A stretch of DNA of 64,000 nucleotides from assembly GCF_004339745.1 (NCBI RefSeq), contig NZ_SMGP01000006.1, positions 372,001 through 436,000 of the forward strand, in the 5' to 3' direction. The stretch comes from Paraburkholderia sp. BL9I2N2 (GTDB taxonomy: Bacteria; Pseudomonadota; Gammaproteobacteria; Burkholderiales; Burkholderiaceae). Of this stretch, positions 35,861-45,251 are shown in pieces (within the stretch, counting starts at the first letter, position 1; every line of letters begins with the position of its first letter). Made by a program: the position numbers and the translations under genes. The notes beneath the pieces are model-generated. The model was not told the DNA's origin and made no database searches. It worked only from the letters and a program-made list of their open reading frames with translations.

Positions 35861-38800
35861 TCACTGATGAGGCGCTTCGTGTGGGTCATCGTCACCGTGA
35901 TGCGGCAGCTTTTCGGACACTTCGTCGAGCTTGTCGCCGAGCAAACGCCGCACACTCACGTAGAACACCGGAATCAGCAGCAGGCCGAGAAAGGTGGCGA
36001 ACAACATCCCGCCGATCACGCCCGTACCGATTTCGTGGCGGGAGGACGCACCCGCGCCCGTCGAGAGGACGAGCGGAAACACGCCCAGGATAAATGCCAT
36101 TGAGGTCATCAGGATCGGACGCAGACGCAGTTTGCACGCTGTCATGACCGCGTCGTACAGCGTCATGCCGCGGGCCTGTCCTTCCACCGCGAATTCGACG
36201 ATCAGGATCGCGTTCTTCGCCGCGAGGCCGATCACAGTCACAAGACCGATCTTGAAATAGACGTCGTTGGGCACGCCGCGCAGCAGGCAGAACGCCAGCA
36301 TGCCGAGCAGGCCAAGCGGCACCACCAGCAGAACGGCGACCGGGATCGACCAGCTTTCATATAGCGCTGCCAGGCACAGGAACACGACGACGATCGACAA
36401 CACCATCAGCACCGTCGCCGAACTCCCGGCCAGAAGTTCCTGATACGACTGCCCGGTCCAATCAGCGGCGAAACCCGCCGGTAGCCGCTGGTCGACCATG
36501 TTCTGCAGCGACTGGATCGCCTGTCCGGTGGAATAGCCAGGCGCCGGGTTGCCGACGATCTCGATCGCGGAGTAGCCGTTGTAGCGTGGCAATACGAGCG
36601 GGCCGACATCCCAGCTGGTCTTCACGACGCTCGATAGCGGCACCATATTGTACGGGCTGATTCCCGCGTTGCTGACGGAAGGATCGACCTGCGTCAGGTA
36701 TCCGCTGGAGGTCGTCGCCGGCGCCGCGGTGCTTGTCGTGCCGCTTGTCGCACTCGTTGATCCGCTCGCGGCGCCTGTTACGCGGGTCGGTGTGTACAGA
36801 TGTCTGAACGCGTCCAATCCCATCCGGTACGGTGCATCCGCCTCGATGTAGACGCGCTTGACGCGGCCGCCGTAGGTGAACTGGTTGACGAAGAACGGGG
36901 CCAGTTCCATCTGGATCGTGGCGTAGACGTCGCTCAGTGATAAGCCCATCGACTGCGCCTGAACCCGGTCGACCATGATCTGCAACTGCGGCGCAGCCGG
37001 CAGCGAATTCGGCCGGATGCCGTAGAGGCCAGGCGTTCTGGCCGCGTCCGCGATCAGTGTGTTCTGGGCCTGGGTCAATTCCTGGCGCGATTGCCCAGCA
37101 CGCGCCTGCAGGTACATATCGATGCCGCCGAACTGACCGAGGCCCCGAATGGTCGGCAGGTTGGTTACGAAGATCTGCGCGTCCGGAATGCCCTGCAGGA
37201 TCTGGTTGACCTGCGGGATCAGCTGCATCGCGGTCTGCGAGCGCTTGCCCCAGTCCGTCAGCTTGATGAATGCCATTCCGACGTTTTCGCTCGTGCCGAC
37301 GAAACTGAACCCTTCCGGCTGGAAGATGCCGGCAATGTCGTGGCCGACCGGGCTGTGGGCGAGCCTGTCACGTAGCTCGGTCATCACGTGCTCGGTGCGC
37401 TGCAGCGTCGCGCCTGACGGCAGATTGACCAGCGCCAGTACGAAACCCTGATCCTCGTCGGGAACGAAGCCGGTCGGCAGCTTCGTGTACAGGAAGCCGG
37501 ACAGCGCGACCACCAGCGCGAACACCATCATCCAGCGCGGCGCATGGCGTACCGCCCTGCCGACATGTCCCAGATACGAACCGGTGAGTTTTTCGAACGA
37601 CCTGTCGAACCAGCGGTAAAACCCGTTCTTCGTCACCTGATGCCCCGGCTTGAGAATCGCAGCGCATAGCGAAGGGGTGAACGACATGGCCAGAAAAGCG
37701 GAAAACCACATAGACACGGCAATGGTTAACGCGAACTGCGCGTAGATGATCCCTGTCGCGCCAGGCTGCAACGCCGACGGAACGAACACCGCCGACAGTA
37801 CCACCGTGATCGCAACGATGGCGCCGGTGATCTGCCCCATCGCCTTGCGCGTAGCTTCCCTCGGATCGCTGCGGTCCTCGCTCATGATCCGCTCGACATT
37901 CTCGATGACGACGATGGCGTCGTCGACGACGATACCGATCGCGAGCACCATTCCGAACAGGGTCAACTGGTTGAGCGTATAGTGCAGCGCCGACAGGCCG
38001 ATGAACGTGCCCAGCAGCGCGACCGGAATGACGAGCGTGGGAATGATCGTGGCCCGCAAGTTCTGCAGGAATACCAGCATCACGAGGAACACGAGGACGA
38101 TGGCCTCGACAAGCGTCTTTACCACATCGCTAATCGACGCGGTGATGAACGGCGTCGTATCGTACGGCACGCTCCACGTGACGCCGGCCGGCAAGTCCCT
38201 CGCGAGGGAGGCCATGGCGGACTTCACAGCGTTGGCCACCGCCAGCGCGTTCGCGCCGGGCAGCAGGAAGATCCCGAGACCGCCCGCCGGCTTGCCGTTG
38301 AAGACCGGCGCCAGGCCATATGTCTGCGCGCCGAACGTAATGCGTGCAACGTCGCCGAGCCGCACCACTGTGCCGTTGTTGTTGGCAAGCACGACGATGT
38401 CCTTGAACTGCTTCTGCGAAGAAAACAGCGCGTCGCCGGAAATGGTCGCGGTGAACACCTGCCCCTTCGGCGCCGGGTCCGCACCCAGGGAGCCCGCCGC
38501 GAATTGCGCGTTCTGCGAGGTCACCGCATCGAGCACCTGTGTCGTGGACAACCCGTACGATTGCAGCTTGTCCGGATCCAGCCAGATGCGCATCGCGTAT
38601 TCCGAGCCGAGCAAGGTGGTGTTGCCGACGCCGCTCACACGGGCAATCGCGGGCTGGATCCGCGAGGCGAGGATGTCGCTCAGGCGCGCCGCGTCGATCG
38701 ACGGGTTGCTCGACTGCAGCGCGAGAAACATCAGGATGTCCGGGCTCGCCTTTGCGACCACGACGCCCTGCTGCATGACCGAGGTCGGCAACAGCGGCTG

Positions 38801-39142
38801 GGCCAGCGTGACCTTGTTCTGCACCTGGACCTGCGCGATATCGGGGTTGGTGCCGGTGGCGAACGTGAGCGCGATAACTGTCTGGCCGTTGGAACTCGAC
38901 TTCGAGTTGAAATACAGCAGGTGGTCGATACCGGTGAGTTGCTGCTCGATCACCTGCGTGACGGTCGATTCCATCGTCGCGGCGCTCGCGCCCGGATACG
39001 TTGCAGTGACCGTGACCTGGGGAGGCGCGATGTCCGGATAGGAATCGATTCCCATGCTGCGCATCGAGATGATGCCGAACAGCGAAATCAGAATGGCCAC
39101 AACCCATGCGAACACCGGGCGGTTGATAAAGAAACTCGGCAT
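35861..39142 (-). CDS. RND multidrug efflux inner-membrane transporter (HAE-1/AcrB family)
   Basis: 1093 aa with AGGAG upstream of ATG 39142. Standard AcrB-type layout: first helix INRPVFAWVVAILISLFG, two large periplasmic loops, and the proton-relay helix GIVVDDAIVVIENVERIM with the two adjacent Asp residues. A Ser/Thr/Ala-rich low-complexity insertion lies near residues 790-820, in the second periplasmic loop; such a stretch is unusual there. The C-terminus ends acidic/His-rich. Last gene of the flavin reductase - outer-membrane factor - adaptor - pump operon, 10 bases from the adaptor. Confidence 0.93.
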   Translation of the reverse strand: MPSFFINRPVFAWVVAILISLFGIISMRSMGIDSYPDIAPPQVTVTATYPGASAATMESTVTQVIEQQLTGIDHLLYFNSKSSSNGQTVIALTFATGTNPDIAQVQVQNKVTLAQPLLPTSVMQQGVVVAKASPDILMFLALQSSNPSIDAARLSDILASRIQPAIARVSGVGNTTLLGSEYAMRIWLDPDKLQSYGLSTTQVLDAVTSQNAQFAAGSLGADPAPKGQVFTATISGDALFSSQKQFKDIVVLANNNGTVVRLGDVARITFGAQTYGLAPVFNGKPAGGLGIFLLPGANALAVANAVKSAMASLARDLPAGVTWSVPYDTTPFITASISDVVKTLVEAIVLVFLVMLVFLQNLRATIIPTLVIPVALLGTFIGLSALHYTLNQLTLFGMVLAIGIVVDDAIVVIENVERIMSEDRSDPREATRKAMGQITGAIVAITVVLSAVFVPSALQPGATGIIYAQFALTIAVSMWFSAFLAMSFTPSLCAAILKPGHQVTKNGFYRWFDRSFEKLTGSYLGHVGRAVRHAPRWMMVFALVVALSGFLYTKLPTGFVPDEDQGFVLALVNLPSGATLQRTEHVMTELRDRLAHSPVGHDIAGIFQPEGFSFVGTSENVGMAFIKLTDWGKRSQTAMQLIPQVNQILQGIPDAQIFVTNLPTIRGLGQFGGIDMYLQARAGQSRQELTQAQNTLIADAARTPGLYGIRPNSLPAAPQLQIMVDRVQAQSMGLSLSDVYATIQMELAPFFVNQFTYGGRVKRVYIEADAPYRMGLDAFRHLYTPTRVTGAASGSTSATSGTTSTAAPATTSSGYLTQVDPSVSNAGISPYNMVPLSSVVKTSWDVGPLVLPRYNGYSAIEIVGNPAPGYSTGQAIQSLQNMVDQRLPAGFAADWTGQSYQELLAGSSATVLMVLSIVVVFLCLAALYESWSIPVAVLLVVPLGLLGMLAFCLLRGVPNDVYFKIGLVTVIGLAAKNAILIVEFAVEGQARGMTLYDAVMTACKLRLRPILMTSMAFILGVFPLVLSTGAGASSRHEIGTGVIGGMLFATFLGLLLIPVFYVSVRRLLGDKLDEVSEKLPHHGDDDPHEAPHQ

Positions 39143-39152
39143 GTCAGCACTC

Positions 39153-40385
39153 CTATTGCGCGTCGCCTGCAGCGCTGGTCACCGGGGGCATCGAAGCTGA
39201 CGACGACGCTTCCGGAACGTCCGGAGCTGACGACGCGGCGGCGGGCGCTTGCCATGCAGACGCCTTTACCGCCTGACCTTCGTGCACGAATTGGAGGCCC
39301 GACACGATCACCCGGTCACCGTTCGCGAGGCCTCGGGTGACAATCCAGTCGGCGCCATCGCTGTCGGTCGCGGTGACATCCTTGCGCACGGCGTTGCCGT
39401 CAGGGCCGATGGCCATCAGATACGCGCCAACCGTGTCCCGCTGCAGCGCCTGCTGCGGCACCAGGAACACGTTGTTCTGCCGGCCGAGGTCGACCGTCAG
39501 CGTTACATACATGCCCGGCAGCAGTTCGCGCTGTGGATTGGGGACCAGTGCGCGCAGATTGACGGCGCCGGTGGTCGCATTCACGGCCACGTCTGAGAAA
39601 TCGAGCGTGCCGACGCGCTTGTACCGGGTGCCGTCGGGCAAGCCGATCTGGACGGTAGTCCTGTCCTGCTGCGCAAGCGCTACCGCCCCAGTGCTTTGCG
39701 CCTGCCGCAGCGTCATCAGATCGGCCACGCTGATCGTAAAGTTGACGTACGCCGGATCGACCTGCTCCACTGTGGTGAGCAAGGTGCCGCCGGCGCCCGT
39801 GTCGCTCGTGCTGCTGCCCACGACAGCGCCCTCGGTAACCAGTTGCTGGCTGGCGATGCCGCTGATCGGCGAAACGACGCGTGTATATCCGAGGTTCACG
39901 CGCGCGCTTTCGACCATCGCCTCGTCCGCCTTCACCTTCGCGGCGGCGCTGCGTTCCGCAGCGTCGGCGTTGTCCACCATCTGCTGCGACACCGAGCCGA
40001 CCGGCAGCAGCGCGCGTTCACGCTGAGCGGTGATGTGATCGTTGACGTAGGTGGCCTGATCCTGCGCGAGAAGAGCAAGATCGTTGTCCAGCTGCGTCCT
40101 GTAAAAGGTTGGATCGATCTGGAATAGCGGTTGCGCGCGCCGCACCTCGCTACCTTCCGTATAGAGCCGTCTGAGCAGCACTCCCGAGACCCGCGCGGTG
40201 ACATTCGCGCTGTAATACGGCGACAGTCTGCCCACCAGTTGCCTCGTGAGCGGCACGTTCCGCGCGTGAACCGTCACCACGGCGACCTGCGGCGGCGTCG
40301 GGGCTGACGGGGTGCTTTTGCCGCAACCGGCGAGAGCAATCAGCCCCAGGCAGAGAAAAGGCGCTCGCTGTGCGAATGACTTCAT
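39153..40385 (-). CDS. RND efflux periplasmic adaptor lipoprotein (AcrA/MexE type)
   Basis: About 410 aa from ATG 40385 (GGAACGGAG upstream). Lipoprotein signal with lipobox LAGC. Domains follow the membrane-fusion-protein order: beta-barrel/lipoyl (VTARVSGVLLRRLYTEGSEV), alpha-hairpin with coiled coil, lipoyl return (LGYTRVVSPISGIASQQLVTEG), barrel and a Pro/Ala/Ser-rich tail. Bridges the pump at 35861 and the outer-membrane channel at 40508. Confidence 0.92.
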   Translation of the reverse strand: MKSFAQRAPFLCLGLIALAGCGKSTPSAPTPPQVAVVTVHARNVPLTRQLVGRLSPYYSANVTARVSGVLLRRLYTEGSEVRRAQPLFQIDPTFYRTQLDNDLALLAQDQATYVNDHITAQRERALLPVGSVSQQMVDNADAAERSAAAKVKADEAMVESARVNLGYTRVVSPISGIASQQLVTEGAVVGSSTSDTGAGGTLLTTVEQVDPAYVNFTISVADLMTLRQAQSTGAVALAQQDRTTVQIGLPDGTRYKRVGTLDFSDVAVNATTGAVNLRALVPNPQRELLPGMYVTLTVDLGRQNNVFLVPQQALQRDTVGAYLMAIGPDGNAVRKDVTATDSDGADWIVTRGLANGDRVIVSGLQFVHEGQAVKASAWQAPAAASSAPDVPEASSSASMPPVTSAAGDAQ

Positions 40386-40507
40386 GAAGACTCCGTTCCT
40401 GCCTGACGGCAGTGAAGGTGAATGCAACGCGGGTACTCACGCGACGAGCGCTCGATGAACACCGCTTCGCCGTTGCGGCAAGACCGGGATGCATCCCGGA
40501 CCTGGTG

Positions 40508-42094
40508 TCAGTCGGGCGCAGGCGTCGGGGCCTCCTGCAGATTGGATTTGCTGCTGAACGACACGTCCTTGCCCGATGACGTCGAACTCAGGCTGCCTCC
40601 CGGGTCGTCTCCCCACTGCCAGCCGCCGCCCAGGTTCCTGATCAGCGTGACGCTGCCCTGAGTGAGCAATGCCTGCGTGTCCTTCAGGTTCTGTTCGGCC
40701 TGAATCAGCGTGAGCTGCTGCGTCAGCAGTTGCTGCTGGCTTGCCGCGCCGGCCATCAGTTGCGCCGTTTCGCTGGCGAAGAGTTGCTGGTTACGCTGAA
40801 AAATGTTTGCGAACGCCTGGGTCTGCTCTCGCAGATGGTTCACCGAGGACAGGCTGTCCTCGACGCTCTCGAATGCGGTCAATACGGTATTGCGATAGGT
40901 CGCGGCGTCTTCGTCGTAGATCGCCCGGGCTTCGCGCACTGCAGCCGTGCGTGCGCCGCCGTCGAAGATCGTCGCGGCGAGATCCGGACCCAGCGTCCAG
41001 ACGCGGCTCGGCAGCGAAAACAGATGCGCAAACGTGTTGTGCTGGAAGCCGCCTTGCGCGGAAAGCGTCAGCGTCGGAAAAAACGCCGCTTCGGCCACGC
41101 CGATTCTCGCGTTGGCCGACGCCGCCGTGCGCTCCGCGCTCACCACGTCGTAGCGCCGTTCGAGCAGTTGCGAGGGCAACGCCAGCGGCACGTCGGGCAA
41201 CACGAAGGCGTAGGACGGATCCGGCGGCAGCGTGAAACCCGCCGGTGGCACGCCGGTGAGCACCGCTAGCGCATGTTCGTCCTGCTCGCGCGCCGTCTCG
41301 GTGGCCTGCAGGTCGGCCACCACGACTTCGAGCGTGTCCTGCGCGGCCAGCACCTGATCGTTCGACGCTTCGCCTTGCACAAACGCGCCGCGCATCATCA
41401 CGAGGATGCGGGCATCAATGTCCTGCTGCTGTTTCAGCGACTGGATGTCGATATCGGCCTGACGCAATCTGAAGTAGTTGGTCGCGACGCTCGCCGCAAT
41501 CGACAGCCGCTCGCCGGCCAGTTGCGCATCCGTCGCCTGTGCACTTTCTTTCGCCGATTCGATCTCGCGACGGATCGCGCCCCACAGATCGATCTCCCAG
41601 CTCGCGGCAGCGCTGACCGAGACGGTGTTGCGTACGCCCGCGACAGTTGAGCCAACCGTTGCATTCCCCGCTGCCGATGCAGCATTGGCGCCCGTGCCGG
41701 TGCGAGAGCCCGACGCGTTCGCCATCACCATGGGAAAGAGGCTCGCGGTATTGACCTGAACGATCGCGAGTGAGAGCTGGTAGGCCGCTTCCGCGGCGAC
41801 GATCGACTGATTCACCTCCAGTGACTGTTCAACGAGTTGCGTGAGTCTATCGTCGTGATACTCGCGCCACCAGACACTCGACAGCGATCCTTGGGGGTTC
41901 GCATGCGCTCGCTGCCAATCCGTGCCTTCCTTGAAACTTTCGGGAACCTGCACAGAGGGCGTGTGATAGTTCGGACCGCTCATGCAGCCGCTGATGCAAA
42001 GCGTGAGCACGACTGCAACGCATCGCGGCGCTAAACCCCGGCATAGTAGAGGTGACCGATTGCGACTGACGTTACCGGCAGACAGCGTATTCAT
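40508..42094 (-). CDS. RND efflux outer-membrane factor lipoprotein (NodT/OprM type)
   Basis: 528 aa. Lipoprotein signal (lipobox ISGC), then SSVWWREYHDDRLTQLVEQS, the OEP repeat region with long coiled-coil helices, and the second repeat containing AFESVEDSLSSVNHL and QQQLLTQQLTLIQAEQNLKD. Completes the tripartite pump. The start lies 24 bases downstream of the flavin reductase stop, consistent with one transcript. Confidence 0.92.
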   Translation of the reverse strand: MNTLSAGNVSRNRSPLLCRGLAPRCVAVVLTLCISGCMSGPNYHTPSVQVPESFKEGTDWQRAHANPQGSLSSVWWREYHDDRLTQLVEQSLEVNQSIVAAEAAYQLSLAIVQVNTASLFPMVMANASGSRTGTGANAASAAGNATVGSTVAGVRNTVSVSAAASWEIDLWGAIRREIESAKESAQATDAQLAGERLSIAASVATNYFRLRQADIDIQSLKQQQDIDARILVMMRGAFVQGEASNDQVLAAQDTLEVVVADLQATETAREQDEHALAVLTGVPPAGFTLPPDPSYAFVLPDVPLALPSQLLERRYDVVSAERTAASANARIGVAEAAFFPTLTLSAQGGFQHNTFAHLFSLPSRVWTLGPDLAATIFDGGARTAAVREARAIYDEDAATYRNTVLTAFESVEDSLSSVNHLREQTQAFANIFQRNQQLFASETAQLMAGAASQQQLLTQQLTLIQAEQNLKDTQALLTQGSVTLIRNLGGGWQWGDDPGGSLSSTSSGKDVSFSSKSNLQEAPTPAPD

Positions 42095-42118
42095 GTTGAC
42101 GCGTGCTTCCTGTAAAGA

Positions 42119-42679
42119 CTAGCCCTTCGCAAACCTCTCGATCCATTGCGAGAATGCGGCCATGAATTCCTCCAGAAACCGACTGGTTCCGGAATTGGTC
42201 AAGACGCCTTGCTCGTCAAACAGACTAGCCATGCCGCCTACGTATGCTTCAGGCGTGGACATGACGTTCACGCCAATACAAACCAACGACTGCCGGAGGT
42301 GATGGTTCGCACCGAACCCACCCATTACTCCCGGCGACGAGGCAACAACGGCCGCAGGTTTCCCTAACAATGCGCTTGCTCCATGAGGCCGGGAGAGAAC
42401 ATCGACAGCATTCTTGAGCACGGCTGGAATGGAGCGGTTGTATTCCGGAGTAACAAACAGAACCGCATCCATTGCTGAGACGTCGTTTCTGACAGTTTTC
42501 CAGGCTGCCGGCGTGTCATCCTCGAGGTCCTGGTTGTATAAAGACAGCGCGCCTATCTCCACGATCTGCAGCGACAACCTTGGAAGTGCAATCTGCGCGA
42601 GTGAGTTGGCCAGCATGCGATTGAGGGACTGCTGGCGAAGACTGCCAATCAGTACAGCAACTTTATAGGGTTCCGACAT
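42119..42679 (-). CDS. NAD(P)H-dependent FMN reductase
   Basis: 186 aa flavodoxin-like enzyme. FMN-phosphate loop IGSLRQQSLNR at the N-terminus, VTPEYNRSIPAVLKNAVDVL (the typical PEYN motif) near residue 80, and SSPGVMGGFGANHHLRQSL. Related to ChrR/YieF-type quinone or chromate reductases that lower oxidative stress. First gene of the RND operon and preceded by promoter B, so the pump and reductase probably share induction. Substrate unknown. Confidence 0.9.
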   Translation of the reverse strand: MSEPYKVAVLIGSLRQQSLNRMLANSLAQIALPRLSLQIVEIGALSLYNQDLEDDTPAAWKTVRNDVSAMDAVLFVTPEYNRSIPAVLKNAVDVLSRPHGASALLGKPAAVVASSPGVMGGFGANHHLRQSLVCIGVNVMSTPEAYVGGMASLFDEQGVLTNSGTSRFLEEFMAAFSQWIERFAKG

Positions 42680-42780
42680 GGGCGCTCCGTTGATGACAGA
42701 AGGGTGTGTTTACGTTTGACGACATGCGTCGCGCAAATGCCCCGGCTGAAGATCAGGTTAGATGGCCGAGACAAACACGA

Positions 42781-42840
42781 CCATCCTACGAACGACATAG
42801 ACCGCACCTATAGGGGAATGGCTGTCTTATACCTGCGTAT
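42781..42840 (-). promoter_or_regulatory. Shared-architecture promoter B
   Basis: On the minus strand: operator ATACGCAGGTAT (42840 to 42829), the same 12-mer as in promoter A, then 33 bases, then TCGTTCGTAGGATGG (42795 to 42781) with -10 TAGGAT. Transcription would start near 42775, about 95 bases before the flavin reductase start. Confidence 0.7.
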
Positions 42841-42913
42841 GGCGGCGTGACGGATAACTGCTCGCGGAACATGCCGCAAAACACGAACAGTCGGTTGCTG
42901 GACTCTTCGAGAT

Positions 42914-42972
42914 ATATACACGTATGAGAACGCGGCGGTCCCGGAGGACTGCGGCAACCGTTCGTAGAATGG
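42914..42972 (+). promoter_or_regulatory. Shared-architecture promoter D
   Basis: ATATACACGTAT (42914-42925; one mismatch to ATAC-N4-GTAT), 32 bases, then CCGTTCGTAGAATGG (42958-42972), identical over 15 bases to the box of promoter C. Points towards the small membrane protein gene at 43182. Promoter B lies back to back 74 bases away. Confidence 0.65.
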
Positions 42973-43181
42973 TCTTCTTTGCGACGTCCGCCTATCTTGA
43001 TTACATGGACGATGCGCTTTTGTTCATTGGCGTCGGCATCGCATGTCTATCCGGCGACGACGTGTTTGCGACGGATTACCGGCAACGCTATGTTCATTGA
43101 CGGCGGCGACAGTTCGCTTCCACTTGCAGCCGGAGCCAGAACACCCTTGAGTTATTCCCCTTGCAAAACAGAGGAAAGTTG

Positions 43182-43340
43182 ATGATCGCATTTAGGATCG
43201 CTTTGGCGGCGTTGCTTACTCTGGCGATTCCCCTTCTCCTCGCAGCCGTCTTCCTCCGGCTTCTCGCAGCGATTCGATGGATGACCAGACTCGGTGTCTC
43301 AAGGGGACAGGCGTCACGTTCCGTTAATCACCCGCGCTAG
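43182..43340 (+). CDS. 52-residue single-span membrane protein
   Basis: MIAFRIALAALLTLAIPLLL begins one long hydrophobic helix of about 28 residues, followed by a basic soluble tail (RWMTRLGVSRGQASRSVNH). GAGGAAAG stands 6 bases before the ATG, a good ribosome site. Promoter D lies about 200 bases upstream. No family recognised. A shorter frame at 43003-43098 could also lie in this transcript but has no clear ribosome site. Confidence 0.55.
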   Translation: MIAFRIALAALLTLAIPLLLAAVFLRLLAAIRWMTRLGVSRGQASRSVNHPR

Positions 43341-43592
43341 CTCATTCGAACGAATTTAGCGGCGCTAGTCTCTCTATAGGGACCTTTATCCATAGCGAAC
43401 CCTCAGACGAAAGTGTCATGGACACAATCCCTTGCGACGTCGCAGTTACTCTGTAAGTGCAATGGCTGAACGCGGGACGCTCCGGTTAGCATGAGTCGTG
43501 TTCCATCCACGTGCCTATGCAATCCTAACTTACGCGGATCGATCGTCCGACACCGCAACCGTTATAACCTTCTTCATCGGAGTGTCTCGAAC

Positions 43593-44924
43593 ATGACCCC
43601 TCCTTCGCGCCCGCAGCACCGCCGTGTTCACCTGTTTGCTCTCGTGCTTGGCCTCCTGGCCGCCGGAGCAGCGCAAGCTGCGCCTGCAGACAACCCGCCC
43701 CCTCCGCCAGGCCAGCCCAGTGCATTAATCGCCGATACCGAGTACACAACGCGCCTGTTCGGCCGCACGCCGGTCGAGGAGGCCATTGCAGTAACGCGCC
43801 ATGTGTACACGGCTGCCCTGGCACCGGCAGCGCCGGGCGAAGCCAACGACGCGTCAGACCGCCCCTGGGCCGTCACACTGCTGACCCCCGACGACGAGCT
43901 TGCCGGGATCAGCGCGACCGAGCTCGTCCATTTCCCCGACAATGCACCGGTTCTGTTTGTCGGTCCCAATGGGATTCCGCCGGAAACGATGGAGGAACTG
44001 CGCCGCCTGCATCCCGTCGGGATTGCGCGGCACGATGGTGTGCAGGTCTTTGCGGTCGGCGCCGCCGCCAATCCCGCGGTGATGCAGCAGCTCACCACGC
44101 TCGGACTGAAAGCGGAAGCGATCACGGCAGCGGACGACTTCGCGCTCGCCGACCGGATCGACGAGATCTACGGCCACATCCAGAACCCGGATAGCGGGGT
44201 GCCGACGATGATGACCTCTGCAGCCGGGGGTGGCGCCGGGGTCATGGACGTGTTCGTGGGATCGACGGAATCACCCGGCCTTATGCTGCCCATCACGCAC
44301 TGGCTCTCCCACATGCCCGGTGCGGCGGTGTGGATCGATCCCAAGGCGGATCATCTGCCGGGGCCAACAGTTGACGCACTGAAGCGGCGCATGGGCAAGG
44401 CCATTATTTACGTGATGGGCGGCCCGCAAGAGGTGCCGGAGGCGCTTGTGCGGCAGCTGAACCGGTACGGCATGGTGGCGCGGATCACGAACGATGATGC
44501 GGTCGCGTTCAATGCACCACCCGCCGACAACCCGATCGCTGAAAGCGTCGCGTTCGCGCGCATGTGGGACCCGATGGGGATGGTCGGCTGGAATGCGAAC
44601 GGCGCCGGCCATGGCTTCACGCTGGTGAACGAGAGTGACTGGCAGGGCGCCGTGGGATCCGCGATTCTGTCGCATCTCGGCTTCCACGCACCCCTGCTGC
44701 TGGTGAGCGACCCGAACCGGCTTCCGGCGCCGGTCTCCGACTACTTTGCCGTGGTGCGCCCAACATTCCTCGTTTCTCCCGGCGACGGCCCATACAACAT
44801 GGTGTATGTGGTCGGTGACTACGCGCGTATCTCGTGGCCCGTACAGGTTGGAGTGAACGCGTCGCAAGAGATGGCAAACCGCCACGACTCGGCCAATGGC
44901 AGCGTCTATATCGCACCGCGCTGA
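43593..44924 (+). CDS. Secreted protein resembling cell-wall-binding repeat 2 (CWB2) proteins
   Basis: About 443 aa. ATG 43593 follows GGAG. Sec signal peptide ending AAGAAQAAP, then a Pro-rich linker. Three similar segments follow the alpha/beta CWB2 pattern: an opening DTEYTTRLFGRTPVEEAIAV, then repeated hydrophobic strands such as APVLFVGPNGIPPETMEEL, GKAIIYVMGGPQEVPEALV and APLLLVSDPNRLPAPVSDYF, closing with YNMVYVVGDYARIS. CWB2 domains are best known from Gram-positive surface proteins; in a Gram-negative this would be periplasmic or exported. The assignment rests on pattern only. It lies between promoter D and the dehydrogenase operon. Confidence 0.5.
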   Translation: MTPPSRPQHRRVHLFALVLGLLAAGAAQAAPADNPPPPPGQPSALIADTEYTTRLFGRTPVEEAIAVTRHVYTAALAPAAPGEANDASDRPWAVTLLTPDDELAGISATELVHFPDNAPVLFVGPNGIPPETMEELRRLHPVGIARHDGVQVFAVGAAANPAVMQQLTTLGLKAEAITAADDFALADRIDEIYGHIQNPDSGVPTMMTSAAGGGAGVMDVFVGSTESPGLMLPITHWLSHMPGAAVWIDPKADHLPGPTVDALKRRMGKAIIYVMGGPQEVPEALVRQLNRYGMVARITNDDAVAFNAPPADNPIAESVAFARMWDPMGMVGWNANGAGHGFTLVNESDWQGAVGSAILSHLGFHAPLLLVSDPNRLPAPVSDYFAVVRPTFLVSPGDGPYNMVYVVGDYARISWPVQVGVNASQEMANRHDSANGSVYIAPR

Positions 44925-45105
44925 AGCGCGATGCGGTCCGGGCGCGAGCCACGCTACTGGTTGTGGAGCAAGGTCATCGCCTTCGTGTGTTCGCCCTCGG
45001 CCTGGAGTTGATCCGACACGTACGGTCCGACAGGTTTGGACACCTCGCAGTTGTGTCGGAAGCAAGCGCGACAGTGTTCCGGTGGCCGTCGACCGTCAGC
45101 CGATC

Positions 45106-45165
45106 ATACGCGGGTATAGGACACTTATTCCCAAGCAGGAGAAGTCCCGTCCGTTCGTAGAATGG
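45106..45165 (+). promoter_or_regulatory. Shared-architecture promoter C
   Basis: Operator ATACGCGGGTAT (45106-45117), 33 bases, CCGTTCGTAGAATGG (45151-45165) with -10 TAGAAT at 45158-45163. Seventeen bases upstream of the -10 is GCAGGA, no -35 consensus, as expected for an activator-dependent promoter. Start point near 45170, about 80 bases before the dehydrogenase small subunit. Confidence 0.7.
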
Positions 45166-45251
45166 GCATGCTGATCTTGCAGGCATAACCTTCAGGCTGG
45201 GTTTCCCGTTAAGAACCAACAAGCCGTATCAGCTATTGATGGTAGGAGCAT

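Noticed and set aside
37982..39340. 452-codon plus-strand frame opposite the RND pump
   Set aside because: Antisense shadow; low-complexity Arg-rich composition and no ribosome site.
42971..43098. Frame starting at ATG 42971
   Set aside because: The ATG lies inside the -10 box of promoter D, upstream of the predicted start point; a shorter start at 43003 lacks a ribosome site.
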